Part shown: piece by piece, positions 43,265 to 51,660 of the stretch
How positions within the stretch are numbered: position 1 is the stretch's first letter
Layout of the letters: each line of letters begins with the position of its first letter
NCBI RefSeq assembly: GCF_000336715.1
Contig: NZ_AOMF01000171.1
Coordinates: 160,507 to 220,982, forward strand
DNA from: Halococcus thailandensis JCM 13552
Lineage (GTDB): Archaea > Halobacteriota > Halobacteria > Halobacteriales > Halococcaceae
Direction: 5' to 3'
Length of the DNA: 60,476 nucleotides
Translations under genes and position numbers: made by a program
Notes under the pieces: model-generated
The model's database searches: none
Seen by the model: only the letters and a program-made list of their open reading frames with translations
Told to the model about the DNA's origin: nothing

Positions 43265-43500
43265 TTCACACGACGACTGCTGATGACAGTGAGAAACCGC
43301 AACGCCCCGCACAGCCCACATACCTCCCCAACCGATTCGCTCGTTCGTTTCACTCACTCGCTCATCCACCGTCAGAACGGAGTTCTGACGAGCCTGCACT
43401 CGCCGTGCTCGTGCAGACCTCGCGCAGTGTTTGCGCTCGGTGCTCACTCCGTTCGCACGCGAGCGCAAGCGCGCGCCGACCGCTGCTGGTTTGTTTTTCA
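43265..43500 (+). repeat. Gene-free palindromic intergenic repeat
   Basis: No gene is credible between 43170 and 43559. The stretch is made of short CG-rich words and includes a perfect hairpin GTCAGAAC/GTTCTGAC (43371-43378 with 43382-43389, loop GGA), followed by GAGCCTGC. That layout matches a region in the element at 38440-38720, although the stem bases differ. A T-rich ttgtttttcaa follows at about 43491-43501. Confidence 0.6.
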
Positions 43501-43528
43501 ACGATTCCGTCGGCTGCGGTGAGCACAA

Positions 43529-43537
43529 ACGTTTACT
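43529..43537 (+). promoter_or_regulatory. Candidate cofD operon promoter
   Basis: An acgtttact box lies about 25-30 bases before the cofD ATG at 43560, giving a predicted leaderless transcript for the four-gene operon. Confidence 0.45.
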
Positions 43538-43559
43538 CCGCCCGTCGTGGAGTCGGCGT

Positions 43560-44558
43560 ATGGTGACGTTTCTCTCCGGGGGCACCGGCACGCCGAAACT
43601 GCTGGCCGGGGCCAGGGAGGTCTTCGATCCTGCCGATCTCACGGTAGTCGCCAACACCGGCGACGACATCGAACTCGGCGGGCTGTTGATCTGTCCGGAT
43701 CTCGACACCGTCCTGTTCGAGCGCGGTGGCGTCCTCGACCGCGAGCGCTGGTGGGGCATCGACGGCGACAGTACCACTACCCACGAGGAACTCCGCGATC
43801 TCTCCGAGCGAGCGGGTTTCGAGACCGGTCCCCGATATCTCACCGACGAACGCCAGACCGACGGCCCGCGATTCACGCGCTGGCGACGCTTTTCGGGTGT
43901 GGGCGAGTTCATGACCATCGGCGATCGCGATAGAGCTGTGCACCTCCTGCGGACGAGTCTCCTCTCCGAGGGCCACACACTCACCGAGACCACGAACCGG
44001 CTCGCCGACGCCTTCTCGCTCGATATATCTATTCTGCCGATGAGCGACGACCCGGTGGCGACGATGATCCACACACCCGACGAAGTGATGCACTTTCAGG
44101 AGTTCTGGGTCGCTCACGGTGGCGAGCCAGCTATCGAGGACGTCGAGTTCCGGGGTGCCGAGCACGCCGACCCAACCACGGAGGTGCTCGACGCGCTCGC
44201 CGACCCGGTGATCGTCGGTCCGTCGAACCCCGTGACGAGCATCGGCCCGCTGCTCGCGCTCGACGGCGTGCCCGAAGCGCTCGCCGAGACCACCGTGGTC
44301 GCCGTCTCTCCCTTTATCGGCGACGATCTCTTCTCGGGACCGGCGGCGAAGCTCATGGAAGCGATGGACACCGAGGCGAGCACGGCGGGGATGGCCGAAT
44401 CGTACCCCTTCGCCGATGCGTTCGTCGTCGACGAGCGCGATCCCACCGAACTGGGTCGCCCGACGATCACGACCGACATCGGCATCGACAGCGCAGAGGA
44501 CTCCGAGCGCGTCGTGGAAGCGGTCGCCGACGCGCTCGCTCTCGTGGGGGCGGCCTGA
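43560..44558 (+). CDS. cofD: LPPG:FO 2-phospho-L-lactate transferase
   Basis: This 332-residue enzyme joins the phospholactyl guanylate unit to FO, forming F420-0. It has the N-terminal [20 protein letters not shown], then [30 protein letters not shown]...MHFQEFWV and [18 protein letters not shown] (in parts). All are conserved in CofD. The length is standard. Its stop overlaps the next start by one base (TGATG). CofE is also in this window, at 34874. Confidence 0.94.
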   Translation: MVTFLSGGTGTPKLLAGAREVFDPADLTVVANTGDDIELGGLLICPDLDTVLFERGGVLDRERWWGIDGDSTTTHEELRDLSERAGFETGPRYLTDERQTDGPRFTRWRRFSGVGEFMTIGDRDRAVHLLRTSLLSEGHTLTETTNRLADAFSLDISILPMSDDPVATMIHTPDEVMHFQEFWVAHGGEPAIEDVEFRGAEHADPTTEVLDALADPVIVGPSNPVTSIGPLLALDGVPEALAETTVVAVSPFIGDDLFSGPAAKLMEAMDTEASTAGMAESYPFADAFVVDERDPTELGRPTITTDIGIDSAEDSERVVEAVADALALVGAA

Positions 44559-45322
44559 TGTTCGAACCACGACTCGCGCTGGCGAGCCTGAGCGGCGAGT
44601 CCGATGCCGCGTGGGCACGGAGCGCCGAAACACACGCCGACGCGGCGTTTCTCGGCGGCATCGCCATCGACGAACCGTCGCGACGGGCCGCCCGACGGAT
44701 GGCCAAGCGTGATCGCGACGAGTTCCTCCCCGACGATCCGCTGGCGTTCGTCGAACACGAACTCGATGCGCTCGACGACGCCCCGCTCCGCGCCGGCGTC
44801 AACGTCCGCAGCGGCTCGCGCGCACCGATCCACGAGGTCGCCGAGCTCTGTCGTGAGCACGACGCCATGCTCGAACTCAACGCCCACTGCCGTCAGGACG
44901 AACTCTGCGCCGTCGGCTGTGGCGAGACTCTCCTTCGGGACGCTCACCGTCTCTGCGAGCAGGTCGAGACCGCCGCCGACACCGGGGCGACGGTGAGCGT
45001 GAAGGTCCGTGCGGAGGTGCCCGGCGTCTCGCTTCCCGACACCGCGCGCTGGATCGACGGGGCCGGCGCGGACGTGATCCACGTCGACGCGATGGATTCC
45101 GAGTCCGTGATCCGGGACGTCGCGGACGCGGCCGAACTGTTCGTCGTCGCCAACAACGGCGTGCGCGACGGCGAGACTGCTCGGGAATATCTCGAATACG
45201 GTGCGGACGCGGTGAGCGTCGGCCGTCCGAGCGACCGGCCTGCGATCCTCCGGCGCGTGCGCGAAGCGGTCGACGACTGGTTCGAGACGGAGACGGAACC
45301 GACTGCGGGGGCGGGTCGATGA
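44558..45322 (+). CDS. tRNA-dihydrouridine synthase-like flavoprotein
   Basis: This 254-residue TIM barrel is of the archaeal dihydrouridine-synthase-like type found next to F420 or C1 genes. LELNAHCRQDELCAVGCGETLL contains cysteines near the Dus catalytic position, and NNGVRDGETAREYLEYGADAVSVGRPS is the FMN phosphate-binding end (in parts). It is shorter than bona fide Dus enzymes and lacks the RNA-binding C-terminus, so the substrate may not be tRNA. It is coupled to cofD and to the CitG-like gene by overlaps. Confidence 0.75.
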   Translation: MFEPRLALASLSGESDAAWARSAETHADAAFLGGIAIDEPSRRAARRMAKRDRDEFLPDDPLAFVEHELDALDDAPLRAGVNVRSGSRAPIHEVAELCREHDAMLELNAHCRQDELCAVGCGETLLRDAHRLCEQVETAADTGATVSVKVRAEVPGVSLPDTARWIDGAGADVIHVDAMDSESVIRDVADAAELFVVANNGVRDGETAREYLEYGADAVSVGRPSDRPAILRRVREAVDDWFETETEPTAGAGR

Positions 45323-46152
45323 GAACCCCCGCGGAGAACGCCCAACTGGCGCTGCTGCTCGAAGTGACCGCCACACCGAAACCCGGCAACGTCGATCGCG
45401 ACCGTGAGTATCCCGACCTCCGCTTCGAGCACTTCATGACTGGTGCGGTCGGCGCGAGCGAGGGACTTCGGATGGCCGGTGCGAGCGACCCCATTGGAGA
45501 GTCCTTCGAGCGCGCGGTCGACGGAATGGCCGACCAGCGCGGTGGCAACACGCAGTTCGGCGCGCTGCTGCTCCTCGTCCCGCTCGTCCGGACGAGCGTG
45601 ACCGGCGAGCTGACGCCCGAGCACGCGGCCGAAGTCGTCGAGGGGACGACCGTCGCGGATGCCGCCGGCTTCTATCGCGCCTTCGAGCACGTCGACGTCG
45701 GGATCGGCGACCCGCCGGACGAGATGGAAGCGCTCGACGTGCGCCGCGGTGCGGACGCGATTCCCGAACTCGAAGCGCGCGAGTTCACCCTCGAAGACGT
45801 ACTCGCCGCGAGCGTCGAACGCGACGGCGTGGCCCGCGAGTGGGTGTCGCGGTTCTCGCGGAGCTTCGGGATCGCCGAGCGGATCGCGAGCGGTGAGGGG
45901 AACGTCCCCGATCGCGCCGCGCGGGCCTTCCTGGAAGCGCTCGCGAGCGAACCGGACACGTTCGTCGCGAAGCGTCACGACGAGGCGACCGCCCGCGAGG
46001 TCACCGAGGCCGCACAGGCGGCGCTGCGCGGCGACGCCGACCCCGACGCGCTCGCCGAAGAACTCGTCGACGCGGGGGTGAACCCCGGGACGACGGCCGA
46101 TCTCGTCGCAGCCGGACTGTTCATCGCGCTCGAAGACGGACTCGCCGTATGA
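45319..46152 (+). CDS. Triphosphoribosyl-dephospho-CoA synthase-like (CitG family)
   Basis: This 277-residue all-helical protein is of the CitG/MdcB family. EVTATPKPGNVDRDREYPDL near residue 15, FEHFMTGAVG and QRGGNTQFGALLLLVPLV are family hallmarks (in parts). CitG normally makes the prosthetic group of citrate lyase, but no lyase genes are nearby. The archaeal homologue probably transfers a phosphoribosyl-type group in another cofactor pathway. It is joined to both neighbours by ATGA overlaps. Confidence 0.85.
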   Translation: MRTPAENAQLALLLEVTATPKPGNVDRDREYPDLRFEHFMTGAVGASEGLRMAGASDPIGESFERAVDGMADQRGGNTQFGALLLLVPLVRTSVTGELTPEHAAEVVEGTTVADAAGFYRAFEHVDVGIGDPPDEMEALDVRRGADAIPELEAREFTLEDVLAASVERDGVAREWVSRFSRSFGIAERIASGEGNVPDRAARAFLEALASEPDTFVAKRHDEATAREVTEAAQAALRGDADPDALAEELVDAGVNPGTTADLVAAGLFIALEDGLAV

Positions 46153-46745
46153 CCGATTCGCAGGAGGGGGTCGACTGGCCGGTCGAGCTTCGGGGCGTGA
46201 CCGAATCCCTGGTGGCGACGCTCGGCCCGAACGGGATGTGGAATCTCGCGGCACTCGGGCTCCACGCGGTCGAACCGGTCACGGCGCGCACCTGGGGACG
46301 CACGCGGACGTGGCGGAACTTCCACGAGGATGGGCAGGGTGTCGTCCAGTTCCTGCACGATCCGCTGGTGTTCGCCGAGTGCGCGCTCGCGATCCAGGAA
46401 CGCGATTCACCTGTGCATCCCGCGGCGAACGCGTGGGCGCGCGTCGCGGTCGAATCGGTTGACGAGGGTGAATCGGGTGAGACGAACTGGGAAGAGTGGG
46501 AACTCACGCCGATCGAGGCCGCTATCGAGGATCGGATCGTGCCGACGACCAATCGTGGCTACGGTGCGGTCGTCGAGGCCACCGTCGCGGCGTCGCGACT
46601 CGACGTCCCGGCCTACGACACCGACGAGCTCCGCGAGCGACTCGACTACTTCGCCGACGTGGTCGAAACGTGTGGTGGTCCGCGCGAGCACGCAGCGATG
46701 GAGCGGATCGTCGAACACACCGCCTGGACCCCCGAGGACGGGTGA
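46149..46745 (+). CDS. DUF447 family protein
   Basis: This 198-residue archaeal DUF447 protein has a split-barrel flavin-binding-like start (VTESLVATLGPNGMWNLAALG, in part), TWGRTRTWRNFHEDGQGVVQF and PTTNRGYGAVVEATVAASRL. It ends the cofD operon and overlaps the CitG-like gene by four bases. DUF447 proteins are found near methanopterin- or C1-related genes in other archaea, as I recall, so a cofactor role is likely but unproved. Confidence 0.85.
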   Translation: MTDSQEGVDWPVELRGVTESLVATLGPNGMWNLAALGLHAVEPVTARTWGRTRTWRNFHEDGQGVVQFLHDPLVFAECALAIQERDSPVHPAANAWARVAVESVDEGESGETNWEEWELTPIEAAIEDRIVPTTNRGYGAVVEATVAASRLDVPAYDTDELRERLDYFADVVETCGGPREHAAMERIVEHTAWTPEDG

Positions 46746-46760
46746 AAGCAAGAGCGCGTC

Positions 46761-46769
46761 GTTTATACG
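46761..46769 (+). promoter_or_regulatory. Candidate promoter of rps17e
   Basis: A gtttatacg box 21-29 bases before the ATG at 46790 predicts an essentially leaderless ribosomal-protein mRNA. Confidence 0.55.
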
Positions 46770-46789
46770 CCGGGCGAAGAAGAGGTGGT

Positions 46790-46978
46790 ATGGCGATCAA
46801 ACCGGCTTACATCAAGAAGACGGGCAATCTCCTGCTCGAACAGTATCCGGAAGCGTTCTCGACCGACTTCGAACACAACAAGGAGAGCGTCACCGCGCTG
46901 ACGAACGTCGAATCGAAGGGCGTTCGCAATCGCATCGCGGGCTACGTCTCGCGAAAGCAGCAGGGCGCAGTCGCCTGA
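46790..46978 (+). CDS. rps17e: 30S ribosomal protein S17e
   Basis: This 62-residue archaeal/eukaryal ribosomal protein (MAIKPAYIKKTGNLLLEQYP then VTALTNVESKGVRNRIAGYVSRK, in parts) has the full family length. The neighbouring asd gene starts 55 bases downstream; this pairing is common in haloarchaea as I recall it. Confidence 0.96.
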   Translation: MAIKPAYIKKTGNLLLEQYPEAFSTDFEHNKESVTALTNVESKGVRNRIAGYVSRKQQGAVA

Positions 46979-47033
46979 GTCGGGCATTGCGTCGACCAGA
47001 ACAGTTTTCATCGGCATTGTCCTACGCCGAGCA

Positions 47034-48065
47034 ATGACACACGTTGGCGTTCTCGGTGCGACCGGTGCCGTCGGACAGCGACTGATCCAACTGCTCGACC
47101 CCCACCCCGAGTTCGAAATCGCCTGTCTCACGGCGAGCGACGACAGCGCGGGCCGCTCCTACCGCGATGCCGCGAAGTGGCGCATCGAAACTCCGATCCC
47201 CGACGACGTCGCGGAGCTCGACGTCCGCGAGACCGCTCCCGATGCGATCCCCGACGACATCGACCTGCTGTTCTCGTCGCTGCCCTCGTCGGTCGGCGAA
47301 CGCGTCGAACCAGACCTCTGCGAGGCGGGCTACGTCGTCTCGTCGAACTCGTCGAACGCGCGGATGGCAGACGACGTCCCCCTCACGATCCCCGAGCTCA
47401 ACCACGACCACCTCGACCTGCTCGAGGTCCAGCGCGACGAGCGCGGCTGGGACGGCGCGCTCGTGAAGAACCCGAACTGCTCGACGATCACCGCGGTGCC
47501 GACGCTCGCAGCGCTCGATACGTTCGGGCTGGAGACCGCCCACGTCGCAACCCTCCAGGCGGTCTCCGGTGGTGGCTACTCGGGCGTGACCTCGATGGAG
47601 ATCATCGACAACGTCCTGCCCCACATCGGTGGCGAGGAGGAAAAGATCGAGACCGAATCGCGCAAGCTCCTCGGGAGCTTCGACGGCGCGGAGCTCGACC
47701 ACCACGACGCCGACGTCGCCGCCTCCTGCAATCGCGTGCCGACGCTCGACGGCCACCTCGAAAACGTCTGGGCCGAAACCAGCGAGTCGATCACCGCCGA
47801 GGACGCCGCAACGGCCATGCGAGAGACCCCATCGCTCAATCTACACAGCTCGCCCGATCAGTTCATCGAGGTCTTCGAGGAACCGGACCGTCCGCAGCCC
47901 CGTCTCGATCGGATGGTCGGCGACGGGATGGGTGTCGCGGCTGGCGGCCTCCGCGAGACTTCCAATGGGGTTCAGTACAACTGTCTCGCCCACAACACCC
48001 TGCGCGGCGCGGCCGGCGCGAGCGTTCTGAACGGCGAACTGCTCGTCGAACAGGGCTGGGTCTAA
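47034..48065 (+). CDS. asd: Aspartate-semialdehyde dehydrogenase
   Basis: This 343-residue enzyme makes aspartate semialdehyde for Lys, Thr and Met synthesis. It has the Rossmann motif VLGATGAVGQRLIQLL, the catalytic cysteine in LVKNPNCSTI (Cys near residue 149), a SGGGYSGVTSMEIIDN loop and SCNRVPTLDGH. The archaeal/fungal type is indicated. It ends at 48065, immediately before an abrupt change to AT-rich DNA. Confidence 0.95.
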   Translation: MTHVGVLGATGAVGQRLIQLLDPHPEFEIACLTASDDSAGRSYRDAAKWRIETPIPDDVAELDVRETAPDAIPDDIDLLFSSLPSSVGERVEPDLCEAGYVVSSNSSNARMADDVPLTIPELNHDHLDLLEVQRDERGWDGALVKNPNCSTITAVPTLAALDTFGLETAHVATLQAVSGGGYSGVTSMEIIDNVLPHIGGEEEKIETESRKLLGSFDGAELDHHDADVAASCNRVPTLDGHLENVWAETSESITAEDAATAMRETPSLNLHSSPDQFIEVFEEPDRPQPRLDRMVGDGMGVAAGGLRETSNGVQYNCLAHNTLRGAAGASVLNGELLVEQGWV

Positions 48066-48069
48066 ATCT

Positions 48070-48082
48070 ATCGAGATATAGA
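48070..48082 (+). promoter_or_regulatory. Candidate promoter of the AT-rich orphan gene
   Basis: tatcgagatatag lies 24-36 bases before the ATG at 48106, inside the low-GC segment, and would give a leaderless transcript. Confidence 0.4.
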
Positions 48083-48105
48083 AAACGGTCGCTCGCTGAG
48101 ACGAT

Positions 48106-48867
48106 ATGAAGTACAATTATGACTTTGAGGACATACAGGAGATTTTTGAAGAAAAAAGTGAGAGCTACAGTGTTCATCATCCAAACCAAAAGCTAGCTCG
48201 GACGCATTTGGTTAGTACATACAATCTACACACATTTCATAGTGATGTGCGGAATTCGATGGGAAATTCAACTGGAGATCGACACAAGACTCAGTTACTC
48301 CTCCTCAATCAGAGTATCAGCGCGTCGTATGCTCTCTACCATTTAGTGCAGAATCACTGCTATACCACTGCCTATGGGCGAATCAGATATCTCTGGGAAC
48401 TTTATTTAATCCTTCAGCAATTAAATCGGAGAAAAGGACGTACTGGAGCCAAATACCAGAGGAATCGGGAAGCACTTACTGATAATGAGTACATGTCATA
48501 CCAGACTCTCCCGCTCACTGAGTATCTCTCGGATATCCGAGAGACAGTAATCAACAATCTACGACACCAGCACGAATTGTATGGGGAAATTTACGATTAT
48601 ATCAGTAATATTGGGTCACATCCCCACTCGATAAAAACCTCTAGAAACGACGACAAATGGAATTTCAAGTTAGAACGAGACCTTTTCGAATTCGGTTTGG
48701 TATTCAATTTTGGACAGGCTGCTCAATTCGTCCGAACGTTCTCTGATGTACGAGAGAGTACAGACATTAGAAATGAGATGGAGCACGTATTCGTCCATAT
48801 AGAGCGCTCCGGGTTGACGCTACCTGAATTCTTGGAAGATGATATAGAATTCACAAATATTTGGTAA
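48106..48867 (+). CDS. AT-rich orphan gene, HEPN-like RNxxxH protein
   Basis: I recognise no named family for this 253-residue, predicted all-helical protein. Its base composition contrasts with its neighbours: two sampled 60-base rows give 22/60 and 27/60 G+C, against 44/60 in a row of asd. Codons such as AAA, ATA and TTA are common, so recent transfer is likely. Near the C-terminus, IRNEMEHVFVHI contains an RNxxxH motif (Arg222 to His227), typical of HEPN nucleases. A central GRIRYLWELYLILQQL helix recalls other accessory helical proteins. A toxin or antiviral nuclease is possible but unproved. Confidence 0.7.
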   Translation: MKYNYDFEDIQEIFEEKSESYSVHHPNQKLARTHLVSTYNLHTFHSDVRNSMGNSTGDRHKTQLLLLNQSISASYALYHLVQNHCYTTAYGRIRYLWELYLILQQLNRRKGRTGAKYQRNREALTDNEYMSYQTLPLTEYLSDIRETVINNLRHQHELYGEIYDYISNIGSHPHSIKTSRNDDKWNFKLERDLFEFGLVFNFGQAAQFVRTFSDVRESTDIRNEMEHVFVHIERSGLTLPEFLEDDIEFTNIW

Positions 48868-48900
48868 TACTCCTCTATAGTATGCTGAGCATCGCACTCT

Positions 48901-48945
48901 TGGTTGATTACAACCAGTACCGATTCATAATACCTGATTTTTCAA
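48901..48945. terminator. Hairpin and T-run between convergent genes
   Basis: TGGTTG/CAACCA (48901-48906 with 48911-48916, loop ATTA) lies 33 bases after the AT-rich gene stop. A T5 run follows at about 48940, within the first bases of the convergent dehydrogenase 3' end. It could terminate both transcripts. Confidence 0.45.
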
Positions 48946-49887
48946 GCCCTCGTACTCACCGGTGTCGGCAACTCGTCGCAGGTTTTCGGCGAGAATATCG
49001 GCGAGCCGCTCGTAGTATTCCGGCGTGTTGCCGGCGTTGTGCGGCGTGATCAACACGTTCTCGAACCCCCAGAGCGGGTGATCCTCGGGCAACGGTTCGG
49101 GATCGGTCACGTCGAGGGCCGCCCCACCGATGTCGTTGGAGCGCACCGCCGAGACGAGCGCTGCGGTGTCGACGACCGGCCCGCGCGCGACGTTGACGAT
49201 CGTCGCGTCGGGCGGTAGCGTCGTGAACTCGGCCTCGGCGATCATCCCCTCGGTCTCGTCGGTCAGCGGCACCGTGAGCACGAGGTGGTCGGTGCGGGCG
49301 AGCGCCTCGTGGAGGCGATCGGGGCCCACGACCTCGTCGGTCGGACCGCCCTTCTCGGGCGAGTGGCGAATCCCGATCGTATCGACGTCGAACCCCTGCA
49401 GCCGTTCGACGACGGCGCTGCCGAGCGCACCGAGTCCCGCGACCGTGACCGTGGAGCCGGCGAACTCGCGGGTCGGGTAGGCACGCCACTCCCGGTTCTG
49501 CTGGCGTCGCCAGCCCTCGTGGTGGCGGCGAGTGAGCGTGAGCAGGTGGCCGAGCACGTCCTCGGCGATGTTCGGTCCATGGACGCCGGAGGCGGTCGTC
49601 ACGCTGACGCCGTGGCTCTCGATGGCGTCCATCGGGAGATGGCCGTAGCCCGCGAACGAACAGGCGAGCAGCTCGAGGTTCTCGGCGCGATCGAGCAGCT
49701 CCTCGTCGACGGTCTTGCCGGCGACGACGCGCGCGTTCGTGACGAGTTCGCGCTCCTCGGCAGGCGTGCGTGCCAGCCGGATGTCGTACTCCGGGAGGCG
49801 CTCGCGCAGCGCCGCCGCGTACTCGCTGGTCGCGATGCCGTGAACTCCCTCTTGGCGCACCAGAACGTCCGGTCCGTCGCCGCTCAT
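48925..49887 (-). CDS. D-2-hydroxyacid dehydrogenase
   Basis: This 320-residue NAD-dependent dehydrogenase has the NAD motif VAGLGALGSAVVERL. The catalytic series Arg (NVARGPVVDT), Glu (TDPEPLPEDHPLW) and His (TPHNAGNT) is present. The substrate is not predictable. The last seven codons (GLKNQVL) lie in AT-rich DNA continuous with the neighbouring foreign segment, so the natural 3' end may have been replaced. Confidence 0.92.
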   Translation of the reverse strand: MSGDGPDVLVRQEGVHGIATSEYAAALRERLPEYDIRLARTPAEERELVTNARVVAGKTVDEELLDRAENLELLACSFAGYGHLPMDAIESHGVSVTTASGVHGPNIAEDVLGHLLTLTRRHHEGWRRQQNREWRAYPTREFAGSTVTVAGLGALGSAVVERLQGFDVDTIGIRHSPEKGGPTDEVVGPDRLHEALARTDHLVLTVPLTDETEGMIAEAEFTTLPPDATIVNVARGPVVDTAALVSAVRSNDIGGAALDVTDPEPLPEDHPLWGFENVLITPHNAGNTPEYYERLADILAENLRRVADTGEYEGLKNQVL

Positions 49888-49989
49888 CGCTCGTCCCTCG
49901 ATCGGATCATGGGCGGCTGTTCGATGGCCACCGTCATTAACTTCACCCGTCGAACGATCGCCCTGTCGGGCGGCGACCGCCGAGCGGGA

Positions 49990-49998
49990 GACCTTTAT
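49990..49998 (+). promoter_or_regulatory. Candidate promoter of the GGR-like gene
   Basis: The box cctttattc lies 23-31 bases before the ATG at 50021. Confidence 0.45.
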
Positions 49999-50020
49999 TC
50001 GCGGCGCTGGCCGGAACCGT

Positions 50021-51367
50021 ATGGAGCGGATTGACGTGGCGGTCGTCGGTGGCGGTCCGGCAGGCAGCTCGGCCGGGCGGGCGGCGGCCCGACAGGATGC
50101 CGAGACAGTCGTGCTCGAAAAGGGCGTCCCGCGCGAGGACCGCGCGGAGCTGGGACCGGATTCGACCGACGCTGCGGGGATGCTCGACTACTGGGTCGAT
50201 CTGATGGATCTGCCCGAGGCGATCCCCGACGACGTGATCCTTCGCGAACTGAACGGGGCGACCTTCGCCGGCCCCACCGAGCGTCTCACGATCCGAGAGA
50301 CAGGGATGGGTAGTTCGTATCCCGATTTCGGCTTCACCTTCCATCGGGCGCGCTTCGACGACTGGCTGCGCGAGCGCTGCGAGGCCGCCGGCGCGGACTA
50401 TCGCGTCGGGACGAGCGTCAGGGACGTCGCCATCGACCGTCGCGGAACCCACACGCTCACGCTGCGCGACGGCACCGAGATCGAAACCGATTATCTGATC
50501 CTCGCCGACGGGCCACAGCGGACGGTCACGCGGGGCGTGCTCGGCGAGTTCGTCGCCGAGCGACGGCTCGAAGACCTTGCCTCGAACCGTGCGAACCACA
50601 TCGCCTATCAGGAGTACCGGGAATTCCCGCCCGAACTGTTCGACGAGGACCTCCTCAAATTCTGGTGGGGATCGATGCCCGGACACACGGCCTACCCGTG
50701 GGTGTTCCCGAACGACGGCTGTGTGGCGCGAGTCGGCCTGACGATGCCAATCGGGCTCGATATCGACGAAGTGCGCAACCCAGAGCGCTATCGACTGCTC
50801 GAACCCGACGACGAGACCGTCCCATCGGGGAAAGAGTACGTCGAACGGCTGCTCGCAGCCGAGTATCCGGACTACGGTCTCGACGACTTCCCGCTCGTGG
50901 AGGACCGGGGCAAGAGCGGCGGGACCGAGACCTACCCAATCTCCTCGACGCGCCCGATCGACTCGCCGACCGGTGCGAACGTCGCCATCGTCGGCGGTGC
51001 GATGGGCGCGACCTCGGCCTTCCACGAGGGTGGCGACCACGTGGCCGTGCGCACCGGCAAGATCGCCGGCTCGCTGGCGGGTGCGGGCGCGCTCGACACC
51101 TACAACCGCGAGTGGAAGCGCGCGGTCGGCGACGAGATCCTGCGGAACGTCTCGATGGCCGACGTCGTCACCGGCTTCGAGCCCGACGACTGGGACGACG
51201 CTTTCCGATCGGTCGATCGAATGCTCGACGACGGTCGTCTCAGCGCACTCCGGATGCCGTTTTCCGGTCGCGCCGGGCTCTCGGTGCTCGCACGATACGG
51301 CAAGGCGAAGTTCGGCTACCGCAACGGCGGCTACGTCCAGCTCCGTGAATCGGAGTACGCCGTCTGA
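50021..51367 (+). CDS. Geranylgeranyl-reductase-like FAD-dependent oxidoreductase
   Basis: This 448-residue flavoprotein is of the GGR/PHBH fold. The FAD motif VAVVGGGPAGSSAGRAAARQ sits at the N-terminus, and NVAIVGGAMGATSAFHEGGDH is the second FAD-binding region. Such enzymes saturate isoprenoid chains of archaeal lipids or quinones. The exact substrate is unknown; haloarchaea carry several paralogues. It is flanked downstream by the hairpin-array region. Confidence 0.87.
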   Translation: MERIDVAVVGGGPAGSSAGRAAARQDAETVVLEKGVPREDRAELGPDSTDAAGMLDYWVDLMDLPEAIPDDVILRELNGATFAGPTERLTIRETGMGSSYPDFGFTFHRARFDDWLRERCEAAGADYRVGTSVRDVAIDRRGTHTLTLRDGTEIETDYLILADGPQRTVTRGVLGEFVAERRLEDLASNRANHIAYQEYREFPPELFDEDLLKFWWGSMPGHTAYPWVFPNDGCVARVGLTMPIGLDIDEVRNPERYRLLEPDDETVPSGKEYVERLLAAEYPDYGLDDFPLVEDRGKSGGTETYPISSTRPIDSPTGANVAIVGGAMGATSAFHEGGDHVAVRTGKIAGSLAGAGALDTYNREWKRAVGDEILRNVSMADVVTGFEPDDWDDAFRSVDRMLDDGRLSALRMPFSGRAGLSVLARYGKAKFGYRNGGYVQLRESEYAV

Positions 51368-51377
51368 GTCACGGACG

Positions 51378-51386
51378 GTTTATACT
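51378..51386 (+). promoter_or_regulatory. Candidate promoter of the hairpin-array RNA
   Basis: The box ggtttatac stands 20-28 bases before the first stem at 51405. It lies in a gene-free region, so it supports an independent plus-strand transcript. Confidence 0.45.
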
Positions 51387-51404
51387 CGCGGTCCGTATCG
51401 CGAT

Positions 51405-51660
51405 CGCACGCCGTAGTCCTCGCTCGAGTACGTCCACACGGACGCGATGACGCGCGGCGAACCCCGGCGTGCGACACAGGTCGTGTGATATACGACCGAA
51501 CGTGGAGCCGGTGTCGACCGGCGACACGGGTTGCGCCACGCGCAACCGAACGCGAGGCCGGCACACGCCGGCCGAGGATGGTCGCCGACGACCCGCCCGG
51601 CATAGGGTTTCCCGGCCGAGACGGCACACCGCCCGCGATGAGGCCGGCCGTTAGTGTTCC
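51405..51660 (+). ncRNA. Candidate structured RNA with tandem hairpins
   Basis: No credible gene lies between 51368 and 51935. This part folds into a series of near-perfect hairpins: CGCACGCCG/CGGCGTGCG (51405-51413 with 51465-51473, enclosing CGTCC/GGACG); GGTCGT/ACGACC (51479-51497); GCCGGT/ACCGGC (51507-51522); GGTTGCG/CGCAACC (51529-51547); GGCCGGC/GCCGGCC (51556-51573); GGTCG/CGACC (51580-51593). Two modules share the linker GAACGyG between a first and a second hairpin. It lacks the GAGGAAAGTCC motif of RNase P RNA and the SRP S-domain motif. 51661-51935 shows nothing recognisable. Confidence 0.6.

Noticed and set aside
43200-43530. Insertion-sequence remnant
   Set aside because: No transposase fragment or terminal inverted repeats with flanking duplication could be identified; only short CG-rich palindromes are visible.
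48106-48867. Transposase or integrase
   Set aside because: No DDE, Tyr-recombinase or HTH pattern is present; the protein is all-helical with an RNxxxH motif instead.
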